This document shows, one piece after another, positions 51,561-61,088 of a DNA stretch of 64,000 nucleotides. The stretch is taken from NCBI GenBank assembly GCA_905221605.1, contig CAJNDS010002458.1, positions 1 to 64,000 on the forward strand. The letters run 5' to 3'. Under the pieces are notes generated by a model. The model was not told the DNA's origin. It did not search any database and saw nothing but the letters and a program-made list of their open reading frames with translations. How positions within the stretch are numbered: the first letter of the stretch is position 1; each line of letters starts with the position of its first letter. The translations under genes and the position numbers were made by a program. The DNA is from Symbiodinium natans. Lineage: Eukaryota; Sar; Dinophyceae; Suessiales; Symbiodiniaceae.

Positions 51561-51974
51561 GTGTGCGCACCCCTGGGGTCCGAGGTCTGACGTTTTGGCC
51601 CGCTCATCGCCAGTTCCCATTATAGATACTTATAGCTAAGAAGTATACACTTTTTTTCCAGGGTCTACTCCAGAGGTAGGATACTAGAGGGGTTTAGGGT
51701 TTAGGGCTTAGGGCTTAGAGCTTATAGGGCCACTAGCACATTGAGCTTTAGCTTAGGGATGGACGGGCTACTTCCCGTTTTGAGCTTGAGACGTGCAGAA
51801 TGGTTCACAAGCTTCTTGAGACCCGCGACCCGAAATTTGGAAACCACATGTCCCTCCCACCCCAAGGGAGACATGCCGGAACCCCCCCCCAGTACTTAGC
51901 TAAGCACCTTGCTAAATTGATATCCATTCCCCACACCCGGAACCCTGAAACCCTAAAACCCTAAACGCCGAACC

Positions 51975-52081
51975 TGTCTGGTTATTCAGGAGCCCTAAAC
52001 CCTAAACCCTAAACTCTAAACCCTAAACCCTAAACCCTAAACCCTAAACCCTAAACCCCGACAAGTCTGCTTATTCAGGAG
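51975..52081 (-). repeat. CCCTAAA array between duplicated acceptor sequences
   Basis: TGTCTGGTTATTCAGGAG (51975) and AGTCTGCTTATTCAGGAG (52064) flank CCCTAAA repeats. The second copy holds the acceptor used by the next exon, the first a spent copy. Confidence 0.8.
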
Positions 52082-52155
52082 AACGCCTGCATGCACCCAG
52101 CCCTTAAGGGCGCGCCCGAACAGGCCCAGGGACTGGGATTGGGATGTGTCATTAG
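52079..52155 (+). CDS. Exon
   Basis: CTGCTTATTCAG|GAG; reads ENACMHPALKGAPEQAQGLG then LGCVI, ending before GGGTTTAGG. Third positions G/C rich. Confidence 0.55.
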
Positions 52156-52245
52156 GGTTTAGGGTTTCCAGGGTTTGGGGCTTGGGGTTTGGGGTTTAGG
52201 GTTCTGCGTCTTACTATTGTCTAGGATGCAAGGTACTACCTTTAG

Positions 52246-52302
52246 CAACTGCGGCATCCATCGGACTTGTGCTTTTGGCTCACCCACACACCACCCTTGC
52301 AG
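52246..52302 (+). CDS. Exon
   Basis: CTACCTTTAG|CAA...CCTTGCAG|GTAGAGG. Reads QLRHPSDLCFWLTHTPPLQ, 19 codons in phase 0. Unspliced, the frame runs on to a stop in repeats. Confidence 0.45.
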
Positions 52303-52539
52303 GTAGAGGCAAAACCCGTGCCAGAAACAACAGGGAAACCCTAAACCCCAAACCCTAAACCCCAAACCCTAAACCCTAAACCCCAAACCCTGAACTGCCT
52401 GAAGCCCTAAGTTCCCGAAAATTCCCGGAATTCGCGTGTTGGGGCTTTAGGTTGGGTTTTGTTTATAGGGGTCGTAGGGTTTAGGGTTTAGGATTTAGGG
52501 TTTAGGGTGTAGTTATATGGTCCCTTAATCTTGTCCCTT

Positions 52540-52645
52540 ACCTCCTTCAAAGGGTTCTGATGTATGGGCCCTTGGCTTGGCTTGTATAGGGGTATATAAG
52601 GGGAATATAAGAGGTCCCTTTTAGCGGCCCAATACTAAGGGACTA
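52540..52645. mobile_element. Family J MITE
   Basis: TTACCTCCTTCAAAGGGTTCTGATGTATGGGCCC...GCGGCCCAATACTAAGGGAC with TATATAAGGGGAATATAAG. Confidence 0.5.
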
Positions 52646-52718
52646 CGTAACTCAACCCTAAACCCTCAAGCCCAAGCCCTAAACCCTAAACTTGTAGGGG
52701 GTCTCTCTCGCGTTTCAG

Positions 52719-52768
52719 GTCGAGCGGGATGCAGTGGCCGCCGACCTCACGGAGGCTGCTGTGGGCTG
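52719..52768 (+). CDS. Exon, acidic
   Basis: TCTCTCTCGCGTTTCAG|GTC, an excellent acceptor. Reads VERDAVAADLTEAAVG plus two bases, ending GGCTG|GGTTTAGG. Confidence 0.6.
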
Positions 52769-52862
52769 GGTTTAGGGTTTAGGGTTTAGGGTTTAGGGTT
52801 TAGGGTTTAGGGTTTAGGGTTTAGGGTTTAGGGTTTAGGGTTTAGGGTTTAGGGTTTAGGTA
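52769..52862 (+). repeat. Perfect TTTAGGG array (13 copies)
   Basis: Begins exactly at the end of the exon at 52719, so the array itself would be the intron 5' end. Confidence 0.95.
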
Positions 52863-53188
52863 TTAGGGTTTAGGTCGAAGGTCTAAGGTCCCCCATGGTT
52901 CAGGGCTCAGGGTTTAGGGTTCAGGGCTTAGGGGTTTCGGGCCTTAGGTGCCCGAAGAAAAACAAGGTCGGCACCCTTGGTGATGCAACCCCAAACACTG
53001 AAATCCGAGGACCAAGACCGGAGGTGTCCCCTAAACCCTAAATCCCTAACCCCTAAACCCTAAACCCTAAACCCCAAAACCTTTTCCCTAAGCCCCCCAA
53101 CAACGAGCTCGCCTAAGCCCTATACCCCTACACCCCTAAACCCCAAACCCCTAAACCCCTAGACCCCTAAACCCTCTAAAGCGGAAAA

Positions 53189-53560
53189 GTGGGGTGTAAG
53201 CTCACACCTGCACGACCCGGCATGGGCTTCAGGCATGTTTTTTGGCTTCAAAATTGTTGGGAACATTTGGCCATAGCAGAGAGGGAGCAGGTGGCACCAA
53301 AGGCTACCGCTATGACGAAGCAGTGGGAAGACCCGGAACCAGTGGATGGTCCATATGGGGAAGCACAACGCCTGTGCTTCGAACACCTGAGCAGATGGCT
53401 CGTCGAGCCAGTGCGCTGCGTTTCACTTCTTTGCATTGGCAGTTGCGGAAACTTTATGACGCTCCGCTCGACGACATGTCGCCGCTGCTGGGAAGAGGCA
53501 CACGGAGCGGTGGTTGGAAGGGGGTGGGGGGGCGGGGGGGGGGGAAGGGCGTGCGTTTGA
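53189..53560 (+). CDS. Longest unique open block, unassigned
   Basis: Two overlapping plus frames are open for over 120 codons: one reads EREQVAPKATAMTKQWEDPE and EAQRLCFEHLSRWLVEP, the other PEQMARRASALRFTSLHWQL and RKLYDAPLDDMSPL. CCCTAAA repeats precede it and poly-G follows. One or more exons are likely, with a frame change at a hidden intron. No family recognised. Confidence 0.4.
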   Translation: MGCKLTPARPGMGFRHVFWLQNCWEHLAIAEREQVAPKATAMTKQWEDPEPVDGPYGEAQRLCFEHLSRWLVEPVRCVSLLCIGSCGNFMTLRSTTCRRCWEEAHGAVVGRGWGGGGGGRACV

Positions 53561-53851
53561 GTGTTGGGCGCTCGCGTCTAAAACCCTTGCTAAACCAAAA
53601 TCTCTACTTTGTGCAACTTCCTATGCCGTAGCCGCCCTAACCCCCATCCCCTAAACCCTTATAAGCCTCAAGCCCCAAAACCCCAAGAGCCCTGAAGTAC
53701 CCTAAACTTAGACCCTCAAGCTTTAGCCCAAAAGGCCCCTTGATGAGGGCTTTAGGCTTCAGTGTGATTCTGTAAACCCTAAACCCTAAACCCTAAACCC
53801 TAAACGCTAAACCCTACACCCTACACCCTAAACCCTAAGCCGCTTTGCCAG

Positions 53852-53932
53852 AAGTCCGACGGCCATCGCGACTCCGAGCTAGGCGCGGACGAGATCTCCC
53901 TGGAAGGACGTGGGATCCAAGCCTCAGCGTAG
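53852..53932 (+). CDS. Terminal exon
   Basis: CCGCTTTGCCAG|AAG; reads KSDGHRDSELGADEISLEGR then GIQASA and stops at TAG (53930-53932). Hydrophilic acidic C-terminus; probably ends the gene containing 52079-52768. Confidence 0.55.
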   Translation, partial: KSDGHRDSELGADEISLEGRGIQASA

Positions 53933-54249
53933 GATTTTTGCTTTAAGCCCCAGGCACGAAACCCTAAACCCTCAACCCCAAACCCTAAACCCTAAACCCT
54001 AAACCCTCAACACAATTTGGGCTTGGGGAGTTGCGGTTCAAGGGGATCAGGGAGGAGGAGGGTTGCTTCTTGACTCCTAAACCCTAAACCCTAAACCCTA
54101 AACTGGGCTTTTCCGAAAATAGAGGTACCCTAATTTGGGGGCCCCTTTAGGGGGATTCTATTCTCTGTGGGGTGTAAAAAGGTTACCTGTGTTTCGGAAA
54201 TCCCCATATCTTAGTTTTAGGGTGTAGGGCCGCGGGTTCAGGATTCAGG

Positions 54250-54600
54250 ATCTTCTCCAAGATTAGGGGGGTTTTTCAGAAGGGTACTTGTCAGCCTGCT
54301 GAAACCTGCGGACCAATGTGCAATTTTCTGCCTAAATATCCGAAATTCTGCTCATATGTGCTGAAATCTGCTGTAATCTTCCTGTTTTCTTCTGAAATCT
54401 TCACCAAACTTCTTCATTCTGCCTCATTCTTCAGATTTTTCCGACAACTTCTTCATTCTGCCTCATTCTTCAGATTTTTCCGACATCTTCTACAATTTTC
54501 AGAAAACTTCTGGATAATTACTTCAGTTCTCTTGAATCTTATGAAGAACTTGGTGGAGGGGAAGAATGAGGTCTAAAGAGGGGCACTGAATAAGCAGCCT
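54250..54600. other. TTC-rich region without telomere repeats
   Basis: Contains a duplicated block of about 48 bp (CTTCTTCATTCTGCCTCATT, twice near 54410 and 54450) and resembles 55740-55920. The 86-codon frame 54316-54576 is phenylalanine/serine-rich and repeat-derived. Confidence 0.5.
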
Positions 54601-55044
54601 TGAACATAAAGAGCGTGATTGCTAAATGTCGCGGGTCGAGGGGGGTATGTGGGGAGAAAATCATAGGTTTTGGTTGGGGGGGGCTAGGGGTGTGGTGGTA
54701 CTTGGTGGCTTGCTGGTATTTGTAACTTTCGGCGCATAGCCTGTCTCTCCACTTTATGCTAGGCTTGGGACTGCCCTCGCTGCGAATTAAACATCAAAAA
54801 GCTTCTTTGTCTTCAGGCCCGTGCAAAACCAAGATTTCCCAATTTCCCTCATGAAAAATTAGGCGTTGCACTCGGTTCAAACGCCGCGCTTGGTGACTTG
54901 GTGGCGCTTGGCGGGCTGCTGATTTGCTTTGTCTCCAGGCCCTTGCCCAACCAAGATTTCAATCCCACATGATAACAGAGACAGACTCATTCCGAATGAT
55001 TCCAACCCTACCCAGCTAAAAACGGGCCACAAAAACGCAAACCT

Positions 55045-55225
55045 AAGCGAAGAATTCCGAAGAATTTCGAAGAATTCCGAAGAATTTCGAAGAATTTCGA
55101 AGAATTTCGAAGAATTTCGAAGAATTCCGAAGAATTCCGAAGAATTCCGAAGAATTCCGGAGAATTTAGAAGAATTTCGAAAAACATCGAAGAACCTCGA
55201 AGAAGTTCGAAGAATTCCGAGGAAA
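55045..55225. repeat. 11-bp GAAGAATTYCG minisatellite
   Basis: About a dozen units of GAAGAATTCCG/GAAGAATTTCG. Because 11 is not a multiple of three the unit stays open in several frames, producing the 193-codon minus frame (54877-55458) and a 170-codon plus frame. EcoRI-like GAATTC sites recur. Confidence 0.9.
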
Positions 55226-56114
55226 GTCGAAGACTTGAGGACGATAGTATGTATGCGCAGCTTCCATACACAAGAATATTTCCCAAGGATACCGAAGAAT
55301 TTCGAAGAAACCACGCAGTATTTGGCAGAATGTTGGAAGCACTCCCACATGATTCCGAAGCTTTCCGAGGGATGTGCAAGAAATTCTTTGAATCCTATGA
55401 ATACATTGGGGGGGGGGCGGCGGGCAGGAATGGAGGTATAAGGAGATGTGCCGAACACGTAGCCTGAGCAGGAATGCTAACTTTCGGTGGCCGGCTGGTA
55501 TTCGTATATTTTCTTGGGGCTTTCTGGGGTTTTTTAAACACCCCTACACCTTGTACTGGGCCTGCTTGCTCCAGGAGTTTTAAGACCTTGCGGGGTACCT
55601 TGAACCCCTGAACCCTAAACCCTCAACATCGCCCAGCAGGGAGGTCTGGGTTTGGGACGGGGCTTCTAGCAAGGACTACACAACCTCCACGCCTTGCCTG
55701 AAAGTGAAACCCCAGTTTACCAACCTGCAAATGACAGCGGTCCATTCAATCTCTCTCGCGGATATGTTGCTCAACACTATCGCCTACATCGTACACATTT
55801 CTTCGGACATCTTCCGCGTAATTTGCTATTCTTCTGAAAACTGCTTCATTTTTCTTTTGTATTCTTTTTTCTTCGAAAATGTGCTGAAACATGTACATGT
55901 CTGCCAAACTCTGCTGGGCTTTTTGGGACCTCCTGAGAAGTACCCCTGCTGAGAAGTCCCCCCAACCTCATGAATGACAGGAATTAGAGGGTTCTGAGTT
56001 TCGAAACGAGGAAATTAGGCACCTTCTATCCCCTATCTATACCCTGTAAGCCTGTAAAGGAGTATATAGAGTACCTCATGCCTGCATTCCCTTCTACGAA
56101 CCCGAGGGTGCAGG

Positions 56115-56300
56115 TCCCTAAACCCCAAACCCCAAACCCCAAACCCCAAACCCCAAACCCCAAACCCCAAACCCCAAACCCCAAACCCCAAACCCCAAAC
56201 CCCAAACCCTAAACCCTAAACCCTAAACCCTTAACCCTTAACCCTTAACCCTTAACCCTTAACCCTCAACCCTAAACCCTAAACCCTAAACCCTAAACCC
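56115..56300 (-). repeat. CCCCAAA array passing into CCCTTAA and CCCTAAA
   Basis: About twelve CCCCAAA heptamers, then CCCTAAA, five CCCTTAA, then CCCTAAA again. Homogeneous blocks of each variant show local amplification. Confidence 0.95.
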
Positions 56301-56321
56301 TCACTCAACCCTAAAGCCTAC

Positions 56322-56403
56322 ATGGCAAGGGCTGCTAAGCCCAAGAGCGCAGGAGTGGCGGGCGACGGAGTGAGACACAGCTCCTCAGGACCACCCCTTG
56401 GGG
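56322..56403 (+). CDS. Model 5 first exon
   Basis: ATG at 56322 after CCCTAAAGCCTAC; reads MARAAKPKSAGVAGDGVRHS then SSGPPLG plus one base, ending GGGG|GGTTTCGGG. No acceptor precedes it, fitting a first exon. Basic, disordered N-terminus. Confidence 0.5.
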
Positions 56404-56493
56404 GGTTTCGGGTTTAGGGTTTAGGGTTTAGGGTTTAGGGTTTAGGGTTCAGGGTCGGCTCAACTCCCATCCCCCCCTCTGCTGCCCAATCAG

Positions 56494-56555
56494 GGCCTGG
56501 ACTTTCGGGTGGAAGCATGTCCTAAACAATTCCGAGGCCTGGAGACGCTACACAC
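56494..56555 (+). CDS. Model 5 exon
   Basis: TGCTGCCCAATCAG|GGC; reads GLDFRVEACPKQFRGLETLH. Donor unclear, and phase from the first exon would instead select a tiny exon ending at TTTCG|GGTGG. Confidence 0.4.
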
Positions 56556-57141
56556 CAAACCCCTAAACCCTGTACCCTAAACCCTAAACCCTAAACCCTA
56601 AACCCTGAAGGAACACCCAAGCCTTCCGAGTGGTTAAGCATGACGAGTTGCGCTGGAGTTCTTCTTTTTTTGGGACTTCGGGGATCCGGAGTACAGGGCT
56701 TCGTGTTGTTGTTTAGGGTTTAGGGTTTAGGGTTTAGGGTTTAGCGTTTAGCGTTTAGGGTTTAGGGTTTAGGGTTTAGGGCTTAGGGCTTAGGGCTTAG
56801 GGTTCTAAACCCCGGAGCCCTCAACAAGGAAGCATAAAAAGCTACACTGGCAGGGTTGGGGTCCCCCAAGCCTCATCCTAAGGAGCTTAGGCTAAGCTTT
56901 GGGGCTTAAGGTACCCCTCCACGAGTTAATACCCCAAGCATTCGGCAATATTTGGGGAGGGCGGGAGGGGGGCACATCTGTTTCTTGATCCTTTATAGAA
57001 TTCAGTATTTCGGGTTTGGGGGCTTCGGGTTTAGGGTTGTAGCTTTGGATGTTCAGATGTTCATTGCTTGCCGTGCTTGGGATTTTTGTTCGGGGTTTGG
57101 GCCGTAACCCTAAACCCTAAAACGTACGAGTTAACAGGTAG

Positions 57142-57198
57142 GTGTGCAAAATCGTGGCCAAGACCCAACGCATCGAGCCAAAGCCCAAAACAACAGAA
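57142..57198 (+). CDS. Model 5 exon, basic
   Basis: GTTAACAGGTAG|GTG; 19 codons VCKIVAKTQRIEPKPKTTE, donor GAA|GTTTGAC. The next intron is only 65 nt with a poly-T tract and ordinary GT-AG ends (57199-57263). Confidence 0.5.
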
Positions 57199-57263
57199 GT
57201 TTGACAACTTTCGCGCTCTTTCCGGTGTTTTTTTTTGGGCTTGGGGTTTACGGTCCTGCGCAG

Positions 57264-57308
57264 GTACGATGTACTCCACGAAAAAGTCCACGGCGGTGTG
57301 GGCCATAC
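57264..57308 (+). CDS. Model 5 exon, basic cysteine-containing
   Basis: GTCCTGCGCAG|GTA...CATAC|GTAGGG; 15 codons VRCTPRKSPRRCGPY, phase 0. A second frame (TMYSTKKSTAVWAIRR) is also open to a stop at 57358. Confidence 0.4.
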
Positions 57309-57463
57309 GTAGGGCTCAGGGTTTCGGTAGCTGGCTGCGCCAAGAAGTTCTGCCTTGAGCCTCCTAAGAGTTGTACCGTTGGGTTTGGGGTCTTTTGTAA
57401 CCCTAAACCCTAAACCCTAGACCATAGACCCTAAACCCTAAACCCATTTCTGCTTGAAAGCAG

Positions 57464-57512
57464 TTCCGGGAATGTATGGGGCATGTCCTGGGCTTGTTAT
57501 GTCAAGAGATAT
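57464..57512 (+). CDS. Possible model 5 exon
   Basis: GCTTGAAAGCAG|TTC; reads FRECMGHVLGLLCQEI; donor uncertain (TTAT|GTCAAG possible). Confidence 0.35.
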
Positions 57513-57561
57513 GCCTAAACCCCAAATCCAAAGCCTAAACCCTGGGCATACCCCTCAACAG

Positions 57562-57640
57562 CAAGAAGGCTCATTCTCAGGGTTGCAAGGCCTTGCAAGG
57601 GTTACGAGGGGTTCTGTATGGAAAAAAAGGATCCCAGGAG
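57562..57640 (+). CDS. Model 5 exon
   Basis: CCCCTCAACAG|CAA...CAGGAG|GTATAAG. Reads QEGSFSGLQGLARVTRGSVW then KKRIPG plus one base. Good splice sites on both sides. Confidence 0.5.
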
Positions 57641-57995
57641 GTATAAGCACGTCGACGGGCTAGTTTTTTGGGGTTTGCGGGGTTATGGGATCCGGGCTGA
57701 GGGAGTTTAGGGTTTAAGGTTTAAGGTTTAGGGCTTAGGGTTTAGAGTTTAAGGTTTAGGCTTTATAAGTGCTGAGGCAGCAAGGACCTACAGCAAACCC
57801 TAACCCGAACTCTAGACCCTAAACCCTGAACCGCACTCCGTTTCAAAAAGACATGGGTCCTATCTGTTCTCAACCCTTTCTCATGTCTTGGCCAGTCGGG
57901 CCAATTCCATCGTTTTTGTTTGCCAGCAACCCTAAACCCTAAACCCTAAACACGTTTTAGGGTTTTTCGGATTTCCAGGGCCTCAGGGGGCCTAA

Positions 57996-58098
57996 GCGAG
58001 GACCCAGAGTCTCTTGTTTGGGGGGTTTAGGAGCCTTTATACGCCCCTGTAAGCCCAACAGAAGCCACCTTTTTTTCCCTAGTTTACGTTTGGGCCTA
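57996..58098. mobile_element. Family B MITE
   Basis: AGGACCCAGAGTCTCTTGTT...CGTTTGGGCCTAG; interior ACGCCCCTGTAAGCCCAACAG. Followed by a perfect CCCTAAA array (58099-58182). Confidence 0.6.
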
Positions 58099-58250
58099 GC
58101 CCTAAACCCTAAACCCTAAACCCTAAACCCTAAACCCTAAACCCTAAACCCTAAACCCTAAACCCTAAACCCTAAACCCTAAATAACCCTAAACCCTAAA
58201 CATTCCTAGATTACTCCTGGGTCTGGTAAGCCCGAAGCCCTAAACCCTAG

Positions 58251-58285
58251 CCTTGTGGAAGCGATTGACGTGTCGGAAGTTCTAG
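58251..58285 (+). CDS. Possible model 5 small exon
   Basis: CCCTAAACCCTAG|C; reads LVEAIDVSEVL plus one base, ending TTCTAG|GGTTTAG. The acceptor is made of the repeat itself. Confidence 0.35.
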
Positions 58286-58719
58286 GGTTTAGGGTTTAGG
58301 GTTTAGGGTTTCGGGTTTAGGGAAGGAACGGGCCCGAAGCCCCAAAAACCTTAAAGCCCTTAGAAGCCCTAGACCCGACAGCCCGAAACCCCACAATCCC
58401 TAAACCCTGTAGCCCTTAAGCCCTCAAGCCCCTAAACCCTAAACCCTAAACCCTAAACCCTAAACCCTAGGCTCTAAACCCTCAAGGCCCAAAACCTGAA
58501 AACCCTCAAGCTCTAACAGCCTTAAGCCCTGAATGTCCGAAAAACCCTAAACCACCTAAACCCCTAAACCCCCCAAACCCTAAACCCCTTAACCCCCAAA
58601 CCCTACAAACCTAAGCCCGCTAAACTCGAAGCTCTCACGAGATGTTTAGGGATCCGGGATCCCGTTCAGCTCTGTCCTAAGCCCTAAATCTAAGAGTAGC
58701 TTCATGGGCCCGCAAAGTC

Positions 58720-58815
58720 GTCCCTTACCTCCCTTAAAGGGTTCTGAAGTATGGGGGCCCTTTGGTTCAGAGGGTAGGGGGGTACAAAAGGGGTCCCCAT
58801 TTAAGGGCCCATATG
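58720..58815. mobile_element. Family J MITE
   Basis: CCTCCCTTAAAGGGTTCTGAAGTATGGGGGCCC...AAGGGCCCATATG, interior GGTACAAAAGGGGTCCCC. Confidence 0.5.
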
Positions 58816-58884
58816 AAACTGCCCTAGACTAAACCTTAAACCCTAAACCCTAAACCCTAAACCCTGGGCGAGTGCTTCTCCCAG

Positions 58885-58941
58885 GTCACCACATCAAGTT
58901 GCATCGACGGCATCGACGAAGTTGGGCTCCTACGGGCTTAG
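58885..58941 (+). CDS. Model 5 terminal exon
   Basis: GTGCTTCTCCCAG|GTC; reads VTTSSCIDGIDEVGLLRA and stops at TAG (58939-58941). Good pyrimidine tract. Confidence 0.5.
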   Translation, partial: VTTSSCIDGIDEVGLLRA

Positions 58942-59334
58942 GATTTGGGGTCATGTGTACGTTCGGCTCTCTATATATTGGTGCCTCTTTAGGGTTTAGG
59001 GTTTAGGTTTTAGGGTTTAGGGTTTAGAATGCGCGGTCCCTTGTCTTAGAGGCTTCCGAAAGGTTCTATAACTCGGAGTAGTGCCCGTAATGTCAGTCCT
59101 GTAGGTGATGATGCCCTAAACCCATTTTGGGGGGGTGGCCCAAAATCAGGGTACACCCTAACCGTACAAGCCCTAAACCCCAAACCTCAGCCCTAAACCC
59201 TAAACCCTAAACCCTAGCCCTAAACCCTAAATCCCACGTATAAGGGAATCCCGCAAAACGGAGATCTACAAGGGATCCTAGTCTAGGGGAACCCTGACAT
59301 GCCACCGACAGCTCACCTTTACTTCCTGCAGTTA

Positions 59335-59548
59335 GGGTTTAGGGTTTAGGGTTTAGGGTTTAGGGTTTAGGGTTTAGGGTTTAGGGTTCAGGGTTTAGGG
59401 TTTAGGGTCTATAGGGTGTAGGGTTTACAGAAGCCTCCGCCTGGCGTAGGAGTTGTCACTGGCCTCCTTGGAGCGAGCCCTGCCCTAAACCCTAAACCCT
59501 AAACCCTAAACCCTAAACCCTAAACCCTAAACCCTAAACCCTAAACCC
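59335..59548. repeat. Head-to-head TTTAGGG and CCCTAAA arrays
   Basis: TTTAGGG block 59335-59408 and CCCTAAA block 59484-59548 face each other around a unique 60-bp stretch that is open in one frame (PPPGVGVVTGLLGASPA). The two arrays could pair into a long hairpin. Confidence 0.85.
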
Positions 59549-59834
59549 TAACCCCTTCATGGGCTAGCCCCGTTAGTTCATGGAGGTAATCGCTGGTCAC
59601 CCAGGCCCTAAACCCTAAACCCTAAACCCCTTAAACCCTCTCAACCCTCTCAACCCTCTACGCCCTCTAAGCCCTCTAAGCCCTCTAAGCCCTCCAAACC
59701 CTGAAGCCTACAAACCCGACCCCCTATACCCTATGACCGATGAACCCGAAGCCTTAAACCCCATAGGCCCTAAGTAAACCCTAAACCCTAAACCCTTAAA
59801 CCCTATAGGCTCTAAACGCTAAGACTCAACGCAG

Positions 59835-59883
59835 GCTGCGGCAATGCCTCTTTACGTGAGGGCCTCGGAGCTCTTGGGGCCAT
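59835..59883 (+). CDS. Model 6 exon
   Basis: GACTCAACGCAG|GCT; reads AAAMPLYVRASELLGP plus one base, ending CCAT|GGTTTAGG. Confidence 0.5.
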
Positions 59884-60215
59884 GGTTTAGGGTTTAGGCT
59901 TTAGGGTTCAGGGTTCTTTTTCTACCCCCACTCTCGGGGTTGGGGTTTAGGGTTACCTTTTTTTAACGTTTGGGATTTGGGGTTCAAGCTTGGGCTTTAG
60001 GGTTTGGTTCTTTTAAGTTTGGGGTTTAGGGTTTAGTTTGGGGTTTAGGGTTTGGAGTTTCAAGTTTGGGGTTTAGGTTTCGGGTTTGAGGCTAGAAGGT
60101 TTATAGGCCCGCACCTTCAACTAAGGCCAACCTTCAACATGACCTGCACCTTAAGCTAATCCCCACACCTTGCACTAAGGCCGAAGCCACCCGTAATGGT
60201 CCTTGGGTTTAGGTA

Positions 60216-60302
60216 TAAGGATGTTCCCCTTATACTAAGAGCCCTTAACAGGGATTCTATCATCGGGGTACTATAATCCGTATTAAGGACTGTTAGCATA
60301 AG
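60216..60302. mobile_element. Family D MITE ending at an acceptor
   Basis: AGGATGTTCCCCTTATACTA...GGACTGTTAGCATAAG. Its right end forms the AG acceptor of the next coding block, so the element lies at an intron 3' end. Confidence 0.6.
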
Positions 60303-60628
60303 GTGTCGCCGCCAGGGCAAACCTCGAGACCCTTGCAGGTGCCGGTGTCGTATCCGAAAGCTTCGGAAGCCATGGCCCTGAGCAGGTTTGCCAGGCAGCA
60401 GAACGTCTGCTTCTGCATTCTTGCACGTGCCGAGGTCGGTTGGGTTTCGCAGCGCGAAACGCACATGCCAGATTGGAAGCTTAACTTGGAAACGTCGTGG
60501 AGCGCTCCGACCGCCGTGCTGCGCTTGTGCACTGCGGCTGGCGAGGACGTGGAACTTCAAGCAGCCAAGGACGCCATGAAAAGGTGGAATAGAAGGACTG
60601 CTAGCATGAGCGGGAACCTCGTCCCAAA
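60303..60628 (+). CDS. Model 6 long exon
   Basis: The frame ending at the donor GTCCCAAA|GGTTTAGG is open for over 100 codons: YPKASEAMALSRFARQQNVC, RETHMPDWKLNLETSWSAPT, RLCTAAGEDVELQAAKDAMK. A second frame, the one in phase with 59835, is also open in the first half (ARANLETLAGAGVVSESFGS) but stops at 60484. The first frame links to 60929 without a stop. Acceptor could also be CTTGCAG|GTG at 60338. No family recognised. Confidence 0.6.
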
Positions 60629-60928
60629 GGTTTAGGGTCCAGGGCTACGGTGGGGGCGGGGCCTAAGTTCTACATAAACCCCCCAAGCCCCAAAGCCTAC
60701 ATCCTGAACCCAAAGCCCCAAACCCTAAGCCCTGAACCCAAACCCTAAATCCCTAAACCCTATAAACCCCAGACCCCAAACCCTAAGCCTTGGATCCTGA
60801 ACCGTAAACCCTCATCCCTCAACCCTGAACCCTAAATCCTAAACCCTAAACCCGAAACCCTAAACCCTAAACCCTACACCCTAAACCCTATAAACCCTAA
60901 ACCCTAAACCCTAAACTCTAAACCGTAG

Positions 60929-61018
60929 CCGCTTTCCTGAGGCGCTGGACAGCGATTCGTGCAAGAAAAGCTCGGGAAAGAACATTTCCCGCAGGCGGAC
61001 TCTCCCCTGTTCAGACAG
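60929..61018 (+). CDS. Model 6 exon, basic polar
   Basis: AAACCGTAG|C; reads RFPEALDSDSCKKSSGKNIS then RRRTLPCSD plus two bases, ending GACAG|GGTTTAG. GT-AG linkage from 60628 would give TGA at the fourth codon. Confidence 0.55.
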
Positions 61019-61088
61019 GGTTTAGGGTTTAGGGTTTAGGGTTTGGGGTTTAGGGTTTAGGGTTTAGGGTGTAGGGTTTAGGGTTTAG
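61019..61088 (+). other. 70-nt intron of exactly ten heptamers
   Basis: Ten consecutive GGTTTAG units, two with single substitutions (GGTTTGG, GGTGTAG). Starts GG, ends TTTAG. The flanking exons join in frame as GACAG|G GTC and run to a stop. Confidence 0.5.

Noticed and set aside
54877-55458. 193-codon minus-strand open frame as a gene
   Set aside because: It is produced by the 11-bp minisatellite; the opposite strand is open over the same stretch and the protein is low-complexity.
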